NCBI GenBank assembly: GCA_913051755.1
Contig: CAJXBR010000015.1
Coordinates: 1-17,552 of the forward strand
DNA: 17,552 nt
Direction: 5' to 3'
Source of the DNA: an uncultured Flavobacteriaceae bacterium
GTDB taxonomy: Bacteria > Bacteroidota > Bacteroidia > Flavobacteriales > Flavobacteriaceae
Position numbers and translations under genes: made by a program. Below the pieces are notes generated by a model that was given only the letters and a program-made list of their open reading frames with translations, did not search any database and was not told the origin of the DNA. Below, piece after piece: positions 1-7,410 of the stretch (positions within the stretch are counted from its first letter, which is position 1; every line of letters starts with the position of its first letter).

Positions 1-125
1 TCCCCTTGCCGTTGAATTGCGCCAAAGACTTCGTCCACAACTGGCATGACATCATCTAAAGATACCGTTGGGCGTGCAGTTAGCTCACTCCATTGATCGG
101 TAGTTGGGCTCAAAACCGTTTTCAT
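1..125 (-). CDS. hisD: Histidinol dehydrogenase, N-terminal fragment (runs off the left edge)
   Basis: Reading leftwards from the ATG at 123-125, about 41 codons are present before the window ends, so the gene is partial at its 3' end only because of the window edge. The visible start (MKTVLSPTTDQWSELTARPT) has the pattern W-x2-L-x2-RP followed by a helix ending in V-x3-G-x-I-x3-G, which is typical of the HisD N-terminus. HisD is an NAD- and zinc-dependent enzyme that oxidises L-histidinol to L-histidine, the last step of histidine synthesis. Its ATG overlaps the TGA stop of hisG in an ATGA, so the two are translationally coupled. No catalytic residue lies within the visible part, so the call rests on the N-terminal pattern plus the hisG-hisD gene order usual in Bacteroidota. 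Confidence 0.85.
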   Translation of the reverse strand, partial: MKTVLSPTTDQWSELTARPTVSLDDVMPVVDEVFGAIQRQG

Positions 126-982
126 AAGACCATTTTTTCTACTGGGCAAACCAAAATATCTTGTGCACCAGCGGCTTTTAATTCGTCGATGACTTCCCAG
201 AATTTCCCCTCATTGATCACAGAGTGAAGTGAGCTCCAACCCGGTTCGGCCAAAGGTAATACCGTTGGGGATTTTAACACGGGAAGTATAGACGATATCC
301 TATCAATACTGTCATTGGGCACATTCATCAAAATATACTTAGACTGACGTCCTTTCAACACTGATTGAATACGAAACTGTAATTTTTTTAAGATTTCATT
401 CTTTTCAGCATCCAAGGTACTGCTGGCTGCGAGAACGGCTTCAGATTTAAACAACACCTCGACTTCTTTAAGGTTGTTTTTAAATAAGGTGGAGCCACTG
501 GAAACAATATCGCAAACCGCGTCAGATAAGCCAATATTCGGAGCGATTTCTACTGAGCCATTGATGATATGAAGCTCAGCGTCAATCCCATTTTCTCTAA
601 GGAATCCCTTCACTGTATTTGGATAGGAAGTTGCGATTTTCTTCCCTGTTAAGCTTTCAATACCCTTGTAGTTGTCCTCTTTCGGAATAGCAATCGACAC
701 CCGACATTTCGAAAATCCTAACTTTTCTTTTATAGAGATATCATCTCCTTTTTCAAAAAGTAAATTTTCACCAATAATCGCAATATCAACAACTCCGTCA
801 CGAAGATATTGGGGGATATCCCCATTACGCAAGTAAAAGATTTCTAGAGGAAAATTACGAGCGACTGCTTTTAACTGGTCTTTGCCATTGTCGATAGAGA
901 TTCCGCAGTCATTGAGGAGTTTCAATGATTCGTCATGGAGTCTTCCAGACTTTTGAACTGCGATGTGTAACTTTTTTTTCAC
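122..982 (-). CDS. hisG: ATP phosphoribosyltransferase, long form
   Basis: Catalyses the first and feedback-controlled step of histidine synthesis: ATP plus PRPP gives phosphoribosyl-ATP, in the cytoplasm. The protein has 286 residues, the length of the long HisG type that carries its own C-terminal ACT-like histidine-binding domain (about residues 215-286, ending AAGAQDILVCPVEKM) and does not need HisZ. The N-terminal catalytic part starts with LHIAVQKSGRL, and the PRPP-binding signature DAVCDIVSSGSTL is at residues 154-166. The start codon is GTG at 980-982; going upstream in frame a TAA is met before any ATG, and no usable ATG follows, so GTG is the only reasonable start. It is followed by a run of eight A. 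The gene overlaps hisD by four bases and lies 19 bases after a terminator hairpin that forms part of a leader attenuator, so expression is probably tuned by histidyl-tRNA supply. Confidence 0.96.
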   Translation of the reverse strand: MKKKLHIAVQKSGRLHDESLKLLNDCGISIDNGKDQLKAVARNFPLEIFYLRNGDIPQYLRDGVVDIAIIGENLLFEKGDDISIKEKLGFSKCRVSIAIPKEDNYKGIESLTGKKIATSYPNTVKGFLRENGIDAELHIINGSVEIAPNIGLSDAVCDIVSSGSTLFKNNLKEVEVLFKSEAVLAASSTLDAEKNEILKKLQFRIQSVLKGRQSKYILMNVPNDSIDRISSILPVLKSPTVLPLAEPGWSSLHSVINEGKFWEVIDELKAAGAQDILVCPVEKMVL

Positions 983-1000
983 GATTTCAATTTATGCAAA

Positions 1001-1032
1001 CAAAAAAACCCGCTTGAATCTCAAACGGGTTT
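1001..1032 (-). terminator. Intrinsic terminator of the his leader (segments 3:4)
   Basis: On the minus strand the arms AAACCCG (1032-1026) and CGGGTTT (1012-1006) form 7 pairs. These continue through one G-U wobble and four more pairs (UUGA with UCAA) to a three-base loop, giving a stem of about 12 pairs. The 3' arm runs into a U-tract (T run of the minus strand over 1008-1002). It sits between the leader peptide and the hisG GTG start, only 19 bases before it. A strong terminator in that place is best read as the attenuator terminator, not as the end of an upstream gene. It could also stop read-through from the SPFH gene upstream, after which no other terminator is visible. Confidence 0.88.
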
Positions 1033-1075
1033 GGAATAAATTATATCATATCCAACTCAACTCGTCTGAGACAAG
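1020..1075 (-). promoter_or_regulatory. his attenuator: pause hairpin (1:2) and antiterminator (2:3)
   Basis: Two further structures compete with the terminator. The pause hairpin CTTGTC-TCA-GACGAG lies at 1075-1061 (six pairs including one G-U, three-base loop) over the last codons of the leader peptide. The antiterminator pairs CTCAGACGAGTT (1070-1059) with AACCCGTTTGAG (1031-1020): ten Watson-Crick pairs, one wobble and one A-C mismatch out of twelve. The second arm is the 5' half of the terminator stem, so antiterminator and terminator exclude each other. A ribosome waiting at the leader His codons would leave 1070-1059 free and allow read-through. A ribosome reaching the stop codon would cover it and let the terminator form. 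The pairings are seen in the sequence; the switching is inferred by analogy with enterobacterial his and trp attenuators. Confidence 0.78.
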
Positions 1076-1110
1076 AAAAATAGGCGATGGATATGTGTGT
1101 TTTTTTTCAT
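1057..1110 (-). CDS. hisL: his operon leader peptide, 17 residues
   Basis: A short frame with ATG at 1108-1110 and TGA at 1057-1059 encodes MKKNTHIHRLFFLSQTS. It has two His codons separated by one Ile codon (positions 6 and 8), far fewer than the seven-His run of the enterobacterial leader but correctly placed. From the second His codon, about 15 bases separate it from the antiterminator strand, which matches the footprint of a stalled ribosome. The stop codon lies inside the region that must be covered to force termination. It shares a start pattern with hisG: an initiator followed by eight A and then ACACAT a few bases later. It is probably a regulatory peptide with no function of its own. 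Confidence rests on position and RNA pairing, not on similarity to a known family. Confidence 0.72.
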   Translation of the reverse strand: MKKNTHIHRLFFLSQTS

Positions 1111-1147
1111 TTCGATTGCAAATATCAAACAAAATTTTAAAAAATCA

Positions 1148-1966
1148 CTATTGATTGCCCAAAATTATTGGTAAACCATCTTTCCCACTGCCAATTACAA
1201 TCACTTTTGCATTTGTCGATTCTGATAATTGCAAGGTGGCTTCAATCCCTTTTTCAAGAAGAATATTTCTTGTAAGAGAGGCGTTTAGGATTCGATTGGC
1301 AAGTGCTTTACCTTCAGCTTCGATACGTACTTTCTCTGCTTCTTGTTTAGCTTTTTCCAATCGGAACTCGTACTCAAGTGCTTCTTGCTCTTGGGTAAGC
1401 TTACGTTGAATTGCCTCCTTGATGGAAGGCGGTAAGGTCACATCACGTACCAAAACAGAGTTGATTTGTACATGTTGTGGCTCTACTTTCTTTTTAGTTT
1501 CCTCATAGATTTCATTTTGAATAGCATCCCGTTTAGAGGAGTACAACTGTTCAGGGGTATATCTTCCAATAACAGAGCGCGCAACTGCACGAATTTCAGG
1601 AACAATCACAATGTTTAGATAATCCTCGCCTTTTGTTTTGTGAAGCAAGCCCAACTCCTCGATATCTGGCTGATAGAGGACAGAAACATCTAATGAGATT
1701 TCAAGACCATTCGAAGATAAAACGCGCATACCGCTTTCAAATTCTTCTTGTTGTTTGATATTATAGACATACACCTTGTTCCAAGGTGCAATGATATGAA
1801 AACCCTCTGTCAGTGCGGGTTTGTCAACGACTGTACCCCCACCAAATCGTTTCCATACAACTCCAGCCTCTCCATAGCCGATGTTCACAGCTGATCGGAA
1901 AAGAATAATGAGTGCTACGAAAAATAATACAGTGATTGGTAGTCCAAGTTTTGGTAAATTATTCAT
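1148..1966 (-). CDS. SPFH/Band 7 (prohibitin-like) membrane protein
   Basis: The 272-residue protein has one N-terminal membrane segment (about residues 9-26, LPITVLFFVALIILF), so it is probably anchored in the inner membrane. An SPFH domain follows (about 28-205), with the prohibitin-type stretches GYGEAGVVWKRFGG and EGFHIIAPWNKVYVYNI, then an Ala/Glu/Lys-rich coiled coil (about 195-230, QEQEALEYEFRLEKAKQEAEKVRIEAEGKA). The C-terminus ends in VIVIGSGKDGLPIILGNQ. Proteins of this family form large ring or cage assemblies in membranes and often hold membrane proteases such as FtsH; a partner cannot be told from this sequence. The gene starts 17 bases after fabG and is the last of the run that begins with the HD gene. 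No terminator is seen after it before the his leader. Confidence 0.9.
   Translation of the reverse strand: MNNLPKLGLPITVLFFVALIILFRSAVNIGYGEAGVVWKRFGGGTVVDKPALTEGFHIIAPWNKVYVYNIKQQEEFESGMRVLSSNGLEISLDVSVLYQPDIEELGLLHKTKGEDYLNIVIVPEIRAVARSVIGRYTPEQLYSSKRDAIQNEIYEETKKKVEPQHVQINSVLVRDVTLPPSIKEAIQRKLTQEQEALEYEFRLEKAKQEAEKVRIEAEGKALANRILNASLTRNILLEKGIEATLQLSESTNAKVIVIGSGKDGLPIILGNQ
1160..1167 (-). promoter_or_regulatory. Possible -7 box of the his leader transcript
   Basis: The minus strand reads TAATTTTG, a perfect match to the Bacteroidota -7 consensus TAnnTTTG, inside the last codons of the SPFH gene. A TTG lies 24 bases further upstream, slightly more than the usual spacing to the -33 element. 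Transcription would begin near 1153 and give an untranslated stretch of about 43 bases before the leader peptide. A weaker alternative (GATATTTG, one mismatch, just upstream of the leader ATG) would leave almost no 5' leader. Confidence 0.4.
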
Positions 1967-1983
1967 TGATATAAATTATAAAG

Positions 1984-2730
1984 TTAAGTAAGCATTCCAC
2001 CATCTACATTTAAAACCTGTCCAGTGATGTAGCTCGACAAGTCGGAAGCCAAAAAAACACATGCATTGGCAACATCTGTTGGCGATCCACCCCGCTTGAG
2101 CGGAATGCCTATACGCCATCCTGCCACAACGTCTTCCGATAGTTGAGCAGTCATCTCAGTTTCGATAAATCCAGGCGCAATTACATTGCATCGAATGTTA
2201 CGCGATCCAAGTTCAAGCGCTATTGACTTTGAAAAGCCAATGATACCTGCTTTTGATGCTGCATAATTCGATTGTCCTGAATTGCCCTTCACTCCAACAA
2301 TAGAGCTCATATTAATGATACTTCCATGTCGTTGTTTCAACATTGTGCGTTGCACAGCTTTTGTCAGATTGAAGACAGATTTCAGGTTGACTTCAATCAC
2401 TTTATCAAAGTCATCTTCTGAAATTCTCATCAGTAAATTGTCTTTGGTAATTCCAGCATTATTGATTAGCACGTCGATAGTACTGAAATCTGCCAATACT
2501 TTCTCTATCAATTCTTGAGCCTGACCGAAGTCAGCTGCGTTGGATTGGTATCCTTTGGCTTGTACACCTATCGATTGCAATTCTTTCTCAAGAACATTAG
2601 CAGCATCTACTGAAGAACTATAGGTAAAGATAATATTGGCACCATGTTCTGCAAAAACTGTGGCGATCCCACGCCCAATACCACGACTTGCGCCAGTGAT
2701 TAATACAGTTTTATTTTCGAGTAATTTCAT
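1984..2730 (-). CDS. fabG: 3-oxoacyl-[acyl-carrier-protein] reductase
   Basis: A short-chain dehydrogenase of 248 residues, the usual FabG length. It reduces 3-oxoacyl-ACP to (3R)-3-hydroxyacyl-ACP with NADPH in each round of fatty acid synthesis, in the cytoplasm. Visible features are the Rossmann motif TGASRGIG (12-19), NNAG (90-93), the helix Asn in VNLKS (115), and the catalytic Ser143, Tyr156 and Lys160 in MSSIVG and YAASK. PGFIETEMT (186-194) is the usual cofactor and substrate lid region. 3-hydroxyacyl-ACP is the donor for LpxA and LpxD, encoded a few genes upstream in the same run, so the placement fits lipid supply. It starts four bases after the sucD stop. Other short-chain reductases look similar, but length and motifs fit FabG best. 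Confidence 0.93.
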   Translation of the reverse strand: MKLLENKTVLITGASRGIGRGIATVFAEHGANIIFTYSSSVDAANVLEKELQSIGVQAKGYQSNAADFGQAQELIEKVLADFSTIDVLINNAGITKDNLLMRISEDDFDKVIEVNLKSVFNLTKAVQRTMLKQRHGSIINMSSIVGVKGNSGQSNYAASKAGIIGFSKSIALELGSRNIRCNVIAPGFIETEMTAQLSEDVVAGWRIGIPLKRGGSPTDVANACVFLASDLSSYITGQVLNVDGGMLT

Positions 2731-2734
2731 TTTT

Positions 2735-3607
2735 TTAATTTAAGATTTGAGCAACTTTTTTTCCAATTTCAGCTGGGGAGTCAACGACGTGGATTCCAAA
2801 ATCAATCATGATTTTCTTTTTGGCCTCAGCAGTGTCCTCTGCCCCACCAATAATTGCACCTGCATGACCCATGGTTCGACCTTTTGGAGCTGTTTCCCCT
2901 GCAATAAAACCAACGACTGGCTTGGGATTTCCTTGTTCATGCACCCAACGGGCAGCATCTGCCTCAAGTTGACCACCAATTTCACCTATCATGACAATAC
3001 ACTCTGTTTCCTGATCATTTATTAGTAACTCTACTGCTTCTTTCGTGGTTGTACCAATGATTGGGTCACCACCTATACCAATGGCGGTAGAGATGCCAAG
3101 TCCTTCTTCCACGACCTGATCAGCTGCCTCATAAGTTAGTGTCCCCGATTTGGAAACAATTCCAACATTTCCTTTTTTAAACACAAACCCTGGCATGATA
3201 CCAACCTTTGCCTCATCTGGGGTGATTACGCCTGGGCAGTTGGGTCCCAAAAGACGTGCATTTCGTTCTTTCACATACGAAACTGCTTTCATCATATCAG
3301 CAACAGGTATACCTTCAGTAATCGTGACGATGACTTGAATACCTGCATCGGCTGCCTCCATGATTGCATCAGCAGCAAAGGCAGGGGGTACAAATATGAT
3401 TGAGGTGTCTGCTTTGACAGCAGCGACTGCCTCTTTCACTGTATTAAAAACAGGTTTATCTAGATGTGTTTGCCCTCCTTTTCCAGGTGTAACACCCCCA
3501 ACGACTTGAGTGCCATAAGCAATCATCTGTTCGGCGTGAAAGCTACCTTCACTTCCTGTGAAGCCTTGTACAATTATTTTCGAGTGTTTATTGACCAATA
3601 CGCTCAT
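2735..3607 (-). CDS. sucD: Succinyl-CoA synthetase (succinate-CoA ligase), alpha subunit
   Basis: The 290-residue subunit binds CoA and carries the phosphohistidine of the TCA-cycle enzyme that links succinyl-CoA cleavage to nucleoside triphosphate formation. The CoA-binding start is [16 protein letters not shown] (12-27). [10 protein letters not shown] (121-130) and the second-domain signature SKSGTLTYE (152-160) follow. The active-site His is His248 in [13 protein letters not shown]. The length matches the family. The beta subunit gene sucC is not in this window, so the two subunit genes are separated here. The gene starts two bases after the efp stop, which suggests one transcript with efp and the lpx genes. 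Confidence 0.97.
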   Translation of the reverse strand: MSVLVNKHSKIIVQGFTGSEGSFHAEQMIAYGTQVVGGVTPGKGGQTHLDKPVFNTVKEAVAAVKADTSIIFVPPAFAADAIMEAADAGIQVIVTITEGIPVADMMKAVSYVKERNARLLGPNCPGVITPDEAKVGIMPGFVFKKGNVGIVSKSGTLTYEAADQVVEEGLGISTAIGIGGDPIIGTTTKEAVELLINDQETECIVMIGEIGGQLEADAARWVHEQGNPKPVVGFIAGETAPKGRTMGHAGAIIGGAEDTAEAKKKIMIDFGIHVVDSPAEIGKKVAQILN

Positions 3608-3609
3608 AA

Positions 3610-4176
3610 CTATTCTTTAATTCGTTCGATATAGGTTGATTTTTCGGTATCTAATTTAATTTTATCACCCTCATTGATAAACAACGGGACATTGATTTTT
3701 GCACCTGTTTCGAGGGTTGCAGGCTTGGTTGCATTGGTTGCTGTATTTCCCTTTACTCCTGGTTCGCTATGAGTAACCTTCAATACCACACTTGCTGGCA
3801 TATCAACAGATAATGGTATGCCATCATCAGCATTGGTCATCACTGTTACGTGTTCTCCTTCTTTCAAAAGCTGGGGTGCATCTAAAATACTTTTTTGGAG
3901 TTCGATTTGATTATAATCATCAGTGTTCATAAAGTGATAGGTTTCGCCATCATTGTACAAAAACTGGTATTTACGCGTTTCGACACGAACATCATCAATC
4001 TTATGTCCTGCCGAAAAGGTGTTGTCGATGACCTTTCCATTGGTCACGCTTTTAAGTTTTGTACGCACAAAGGCTGGTCCTTTTCCAGGCTTAACATGTA
4101 AAAATTCAACGATTTTATAGATATCGTGGTTATAACGAATACAAAGTCCTTTACGAATATCAGAGGTTGATGCCAT
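3610..4176 (-). CDS. efp: Translation elongation factor P
   Basis: Full-length EF-P (188 residues), which enters the ribosomal E site and relieves stalling at consecutive proline codons. The N-terminal KOW-like domain contains the loop [10 protein letters not shown], with Lys32 at the tip where E. coli carries the beta-lysylated lysine. The central OB domain includes [19 protein letters not shown], and the C-terminal OB domain ends with the family signature [26 protein letters not shown] (about 163-188). No EpmA/EpmB or EarP-type modification gene is visible in this window, so how or whether Lys32 is modified cannot be told. The gene lies between lpxA (three bases away) and sucD (two bases away). 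Confidence 0.97.
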   Translation of the reverse strand: MASTSDIRKGLCIRYNHDIYKIVEFLHVKPGKGPAFVRTKLKSVTNGKVIDNTFSAGHKIDDVRVETRKYQFLYNDGETYHFMNTDDYNQIELQKSILDAPQLLKEGEHVTVMTNADDGIPLSVDMPASVVLKVTHSEPGVKGNTATNATKPATLETGAKINVPLFINEGDKIKLDTEKSTYIERIKE

Positions 4177-4179
4177 AGT

Positions 4180-4965
4180 CTATGATGTTTTGGAGTATCC
4201 TTTCATGATCCCTCGCTGTGAGTCACGAATAAACTGTAAAATCTCGTCTCTTTCTTTTGAGACTTCTACTTCCGCTTCAATGATTTCAACAGCTTGAGTG
4301 TTGTTGTATGTTTTTTGATAAAGAATTCTGTATATGTTTTGAATCTCTCTAATTTTTTCACTTGTGAACCCACGCCGACGAAGGCCAACAGAGTTGATCC
4401 CTACATAAGAGATTGGTTCTCTTGCAGCTTTCACAAAAGGTGGAATATCTTTTCGAACCAACGATCCACCAGCGACGAATGAATGACTTCCAATCGAGCA
4501 GAATTGATGAACAGCAGTCATTCCAGCCAATATCACATGATCTCCAATAGTAATGTGGCCAGCCAATGTACTGTTGTTAGAAAAGATACAGTTGTTTCCA
4601 ACAATACAATCGTGTGCAACATGAGAATACGCCATCACCAAGCAATTTTCTCCAATAATAGTTTTTCCCCTCGATGAAGTACCTCTATTGATTGTCACAC
4701 ATTCTCGAATGGTAGTGTTATCCCCTATTTCGGCAGTTGAGTCTTCGCCATTAAACTTTAAGTCTTGAGGAATAGCAGAAATGACTGATCCAGGAAAAAT
4801 CGAGCAATTTTTACCGATTCGAGCGCCCTCCATGATGGTGACGTTGGATCCAATCCAAGTCCCTTCTCCGATTTCAACATTTTTATCAATAGTAGTGAAG
4901 GGTTCAATCACCACATTTTTTGCAAGAACTGCTCTTGGATGAACATAAGCTAAGGGTTGATTCAT
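4180..4965 (-). CDS. lpxA: Acyl-[ACP]--UDP-N-acetylglucosamine O-acyltransferase
   Basis: First step of lipid A synthesis: transfers a 3-hydroxyacyl chain from ACP to the 3-OH of UDP-GlcNAc. The 261-residue protein begins with a left-handed beta-helix built from hexapeptide repeats (for example IGEGTW, IGKNCS, IGDNTT, VGNNCI, IGDHVI). The catalytic base is His118 in SHVAHDC, aligned by eye to E. coli His125, and VHQFCSIGSH carries His153 (E. coli His160). A Gly is kept at residue 166, the position of E. coli Gly173. That residue acts as a chain-length ruler, so a long acyl donor should fit. The C-terminal helical part is GINSVGLRRRGF onward. The ATG overlaps the TGA of lpxC/fabZ (ATGA at 4962-4965), indicating coupled translation. 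Confidence 0.97.
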   Translation of the reverse strand: MNQPLAYVHPRAVLAKNVVIEPFTTIDKNVEIGEGTWIGSNVTIMEGARIGKNCSIFPGSVISAIPQDLKFNGEDSTAEIGDNTTIRECVTINRGTSSRGKTIIGENCLVMAYSHVAHDCIVGNNCIFSNNSTLAGHITIGDHVILAGMTAVHQFCSIGSHSFVAGGSLVRKDIPPFVKAAREPISYVGINSVGLRRRGFTSEKIREIQNIYRILYQKTYNNTQAVEIIEAEVEVSKERDEILQFIRDSQRGIMKGYSKTS

Positions 4966-6362
4966 AAGCTAGTTTCATTTTTTTTGACAATTTGTGCCAT
5001 CATTTCAGCTTCAGTTGTCAATCGACCTCTACTGTAAGCATAGGCTTGCATATGACAGATTCCCCTTCTGATAGGCGACAAGAGCTCAAGTTTAAATACA
5101 AGTGTATCGCCAGGAACAACTGGGTGTTTGAACTTGGCGTTTTCAATCTTCATAAAATAAGTAAGGTAATTTTCAGGGTCTGAAACAGTGTTCAGAACCA
5201 ATACACCACCTGCTTGTGCCATAGCTTCAATTTGTAAAACACCTGGCATTACAGGTTGTCCAGGGAAATGCCCCCGAAAAAATGGTTCATTCATTGTAAC
5301 ACTTTTAACAGCCACAACGTGTTGTTTACTAATTTCAAGTATCTTATCGACAAGTAGAAAAGGTGGACGATGGGGTAAGATTTTCATAATTTGATTAACA
5401 TCAAGAGCTGGCTCGACATTTAAGTCATAATTTGGCACACGATTTCTCTTCTCTTCTTTGATGATTTTTGTCATTTTTTTAGCAAAATTTGTATTGATCG
5501 CATGACCTGGTTTTGATGCGATCACTTTACCCCTTATGCGTATTCCAATCAATGCCAAATCGCCAATCACATCGAGCAATTTGTGTCGTGCTGCTTCATT
5601 TGGATAATGTAACGTAAGGTTATCTAAAATTCCATTTGGCTTTACGGAAATGGATGTTTTATTAAATGCTTTTCGAAGTCGATCCATCGTTTCCTTAGAC
5701 AGTTTTTTATCAACATACACAATCGCATTGTTAAGATCCCCACCTTTAATCAGCCCATTTTCTAGTAGGGTTTCGATCTCGTGTAAAAAGCTAAACGTAC
5801 GAGCGTCAGCAAACTCTTTTTTAAACTGACTCAGCTTCTTTAGAGTTGCGTTTTGCGTTCCGAGAACTTTCGTTCCAAAATCGACCATGGTTGTGACTTC
5901 ATAGTCATCTGCTGGTAACAAAGTGATTTCACTTCCCGATTCCTCATCAGTATATGTGATGTTTTCCTTTACAATGTATTCAGCTCTTTCAGCATCGAGT
6001 GTTTTGATGCCAACTTTTTCTATTGCCTCAACAAAAAATTTGGATGAACCATCCATGATTGGTGTTTCAGAAGCATTTAGTTCAATCAAAACATTGTCCA
6101 CTTCACTCCCTACAAAAGCTGCTAAGACATGCTCACAAGTATGAATGGTTACACCGTTTTTTTGAAGACTAGTTCCTCGCTTGGTGTCTGCTACGTTGTG
6201 CGCAAGTGCTTCGATTATGGGACTGCCTTCCAGGTCTGTTCGCTGAAATGCGTAACCATGATTGGCAGCTGCAGGTTTAAATGTCATTGTCACTTCGTCA
6301 CCTGTATGAATTCCTACACCTTTGAGAGTAATTGGATCAGCAATTGTAGTTTGTTTAGCCAT
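4962..6362 (-). CDS. lpxC/fabZ: Bifunctional UDP-3-O-acyl-GlcNAc deacetylase / 3-hydroxyacyl-ACP dehydratase (LpxC-FabZ fusion)
   Basis: One 466-residue frame joins two enzymes. LpxC (about 1-305) is the committed zinc amidase of lipid A synthesis. Its visible signature residues are Glu77 and His78 in HTCEHVLAAF, zinc ligands His260 and Asp264 in ARHKLLDVIGDLAL, and the catalytic-region His287 in KPGHAINT. FabZ (about 320-466) is a hot-dog-fold dehydratase with ILPHRPPFLLVD (328-339), catalytic His365 in RGHFPGQPVMPG, and Glu379 in LQIEAMAQAGG. The basic linker around 300-315 (KEEKRNR) separates them. The fusion is a known trait of Bacteroidota and some relatives, so it supports the taxonomic reading. 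It overlaps lpxD by eight bases at its start and lpxA by four at its end. Confidence 0.97.
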   Translation of the reverse strand: MAKQTTIADPITLKGVGIHTGDEVTMTFKPAAANHGYAFQRTDLEGSPIIEALAHNVADTKRGTSLQKNGVTIHTCEHVLAAFVGSEVDNVLIELNASETPIMDGSSKFFVEAIEKVGIKTLDAERAEYIVKENITYTDEESGSEITLLPADDYEVTTMVDFGTKVLGTQNATLKKLSQFKKEFADARTFSFLHEIETLLENGLIKGGDLNNAIVYVDKKLSKETMDRLRKAFNKTSISVKPNGILDNLTLHYPNEAARHKLLDVIGDLALIGIRIRGKVIASKPGHAINTNFAKKMTKIIKEEKRNRVPNYDLNVEPALDVNQIMKILPHRPPFLLVDKILEISKQHVVAVKSVTMNEPFFRGHFPGQPVMPGVLQIEAMAQAGGVLVLNTVSDPENYLTYFMKIENAKFKHPVVPGDTLVFKLELLSPIRRGICHMQAYAYSRGRLTTEAEMMAQIVKKNETSL

Positions 6363-7383
6363 TGTCAGTAAGTTTTTTTTGGAGATTATGAAGTGTTTTA
6401 ATATGCTCGTTTAGGTTTTTAAAATGAACATATGATTTGTTGTAGGAAAGAAGATCAATTGCAGGATAACCCATCACTTTTTCATCGTCTTTAAGATTAC
6501 GTAGAATGCCAGATTGACCTTGAATTTGAACACGATTTCCGATTTTGAGATGACCTGCGATACCGACTTGTCCGCCAATAACACAATGACTTCCAATTTT
6601 GGAAGACCCAGCGATGCCAGTTTGGGCAGCGATAACAGTGTGAGCACCTACCTCAACATTATGAGCAATTTGTATTAAGTTGTCTAACTTAACTCCTTGA
6701 CGGATGATGGTTTGCCCAAGTGTTGCACGATCAATTGTAGAGTTCGAACCGATTTCAACATCATCCTCTATCAATACAGAACCAGTCTGTAGGATTTTTT
6801 CATAAGCGCCTGAATCAGTTGGACTAAACCCAAAACCATCTGAACCAATCACCACATTGTTGTGTAGAATACAATTTGCCCCGATTTTAGATTTGGTTAA
6901 AATTTTTGCGCCAGAAAAAATCCTTGTGTGATCTCCTATAACTACATCAGATTCAATAACAACATGATCATGTATTTTTACATTATTACCAATCTTTACC
7001 CCCCTCCCAATCGTCGCAAATGGTCCAACATAGCAATCTGTTCCCAGCGAAGCTGATGAGTCGATTAGGCTATGGTTGTGAATACCATTGAATTTTTTTT
7101 CAGAACCATTGAAGTGAGAAAGCATAGTCGTGAACGAAAGATAAGGATCAGCAACCTTGACTAATGTAGTTGAAATCTCCTTCTCTGGCTGAAAACTTTC
7201 ACGCACCAGCGTAACGGATGCTTTGGTCGAGTATAAAAATTCTGTGTATTTTGGGTTTGCTAAAAAGGCAAGTGAACCATTTTGAGCTTCTTCAATCTTC
7301 GCAATTGAAGTAACACAAGCATCATCATCCCCCACAACAAAACCATCTAGGATTTCAGCAATTTCGGAAGCCGTATATTTCAT
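6355..7383 (-). CDS. lpxD: UDP-3-O-acylglucosamine N-acyltransferase
   Basis: Third step of lipid A synthesis: adds a second 3-hydroxyacyl chain to the 2-amino group exposed by LpxC. The protein has 342 residues. The N-terminal uridine-binding domain (about 1-95) contains the family stretch GSLAFLANPKYTEFLY. The left-handed beta-helix follows (about 100-300), with many hexapeptide repeats. The DGFGF motif is at 182-186 and the catalytic His241 in LIQIAHNVEVG, followed by GIAGSSKIG and the helix-end signature MGYPAID (304-310). A C-terminal helix closes the chain. The stop codon is inside the start of lpxC/fabZ, an eight-base overlap. Twenty-seven bases separate it from the HD gene, with a TATTTTTG too close to the ATG to be a convincing promoter. 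Confidence 0.97.
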   Translation of the reverse strand: MKYTASEIAEILDGFVVGDDDACVTSIAKIEEAQNGSLAFLANPKYTEFLYSTKASVTLVRESFQPEKEISTTLVKVADPYLSFTTMLSHFNGSEKKFNGIHNHSLIDSSASLGTDCYVGPFATIGRGVKIGNNVKIHDHVVIESDVVIGDHTRIFSGAKILTKSKIGANCILHNNVVIGSDGFGFSPTDSGAYEKILQTGSVLIEDDVEIGSNSTIDRATLGQTIIRQGVKLDNLIQIAHNVEVGAHTVIAAQTGIAGSSKIGSHCVIGGQVGIAGHLKIGNRVQIQGQSGILRNLKDDEKVMGYPAIDLLSYNKSYVHFKNLNEHIKTLHNLQKKLTDNG

Positions 7384-7410
7384 CGACGCAAAAATAACAA
7401 AATTGGAACA

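Noticed and set aside
963..1154. A 63-codon open frame on the plus strand across the his leader
   Set aside because: It is antisense to the hisG start and attenuator, has low-complexity Phe/Lys content, and is explained by the A/T runs and hairpin sequence there.
7389..7396. TATTTTTG on the minus strand as an lpxD promoter
   Set aside because: It is five bases from the ATG and no -33 TTTG sits at a proper distance. Short A/T runs give this match easily.
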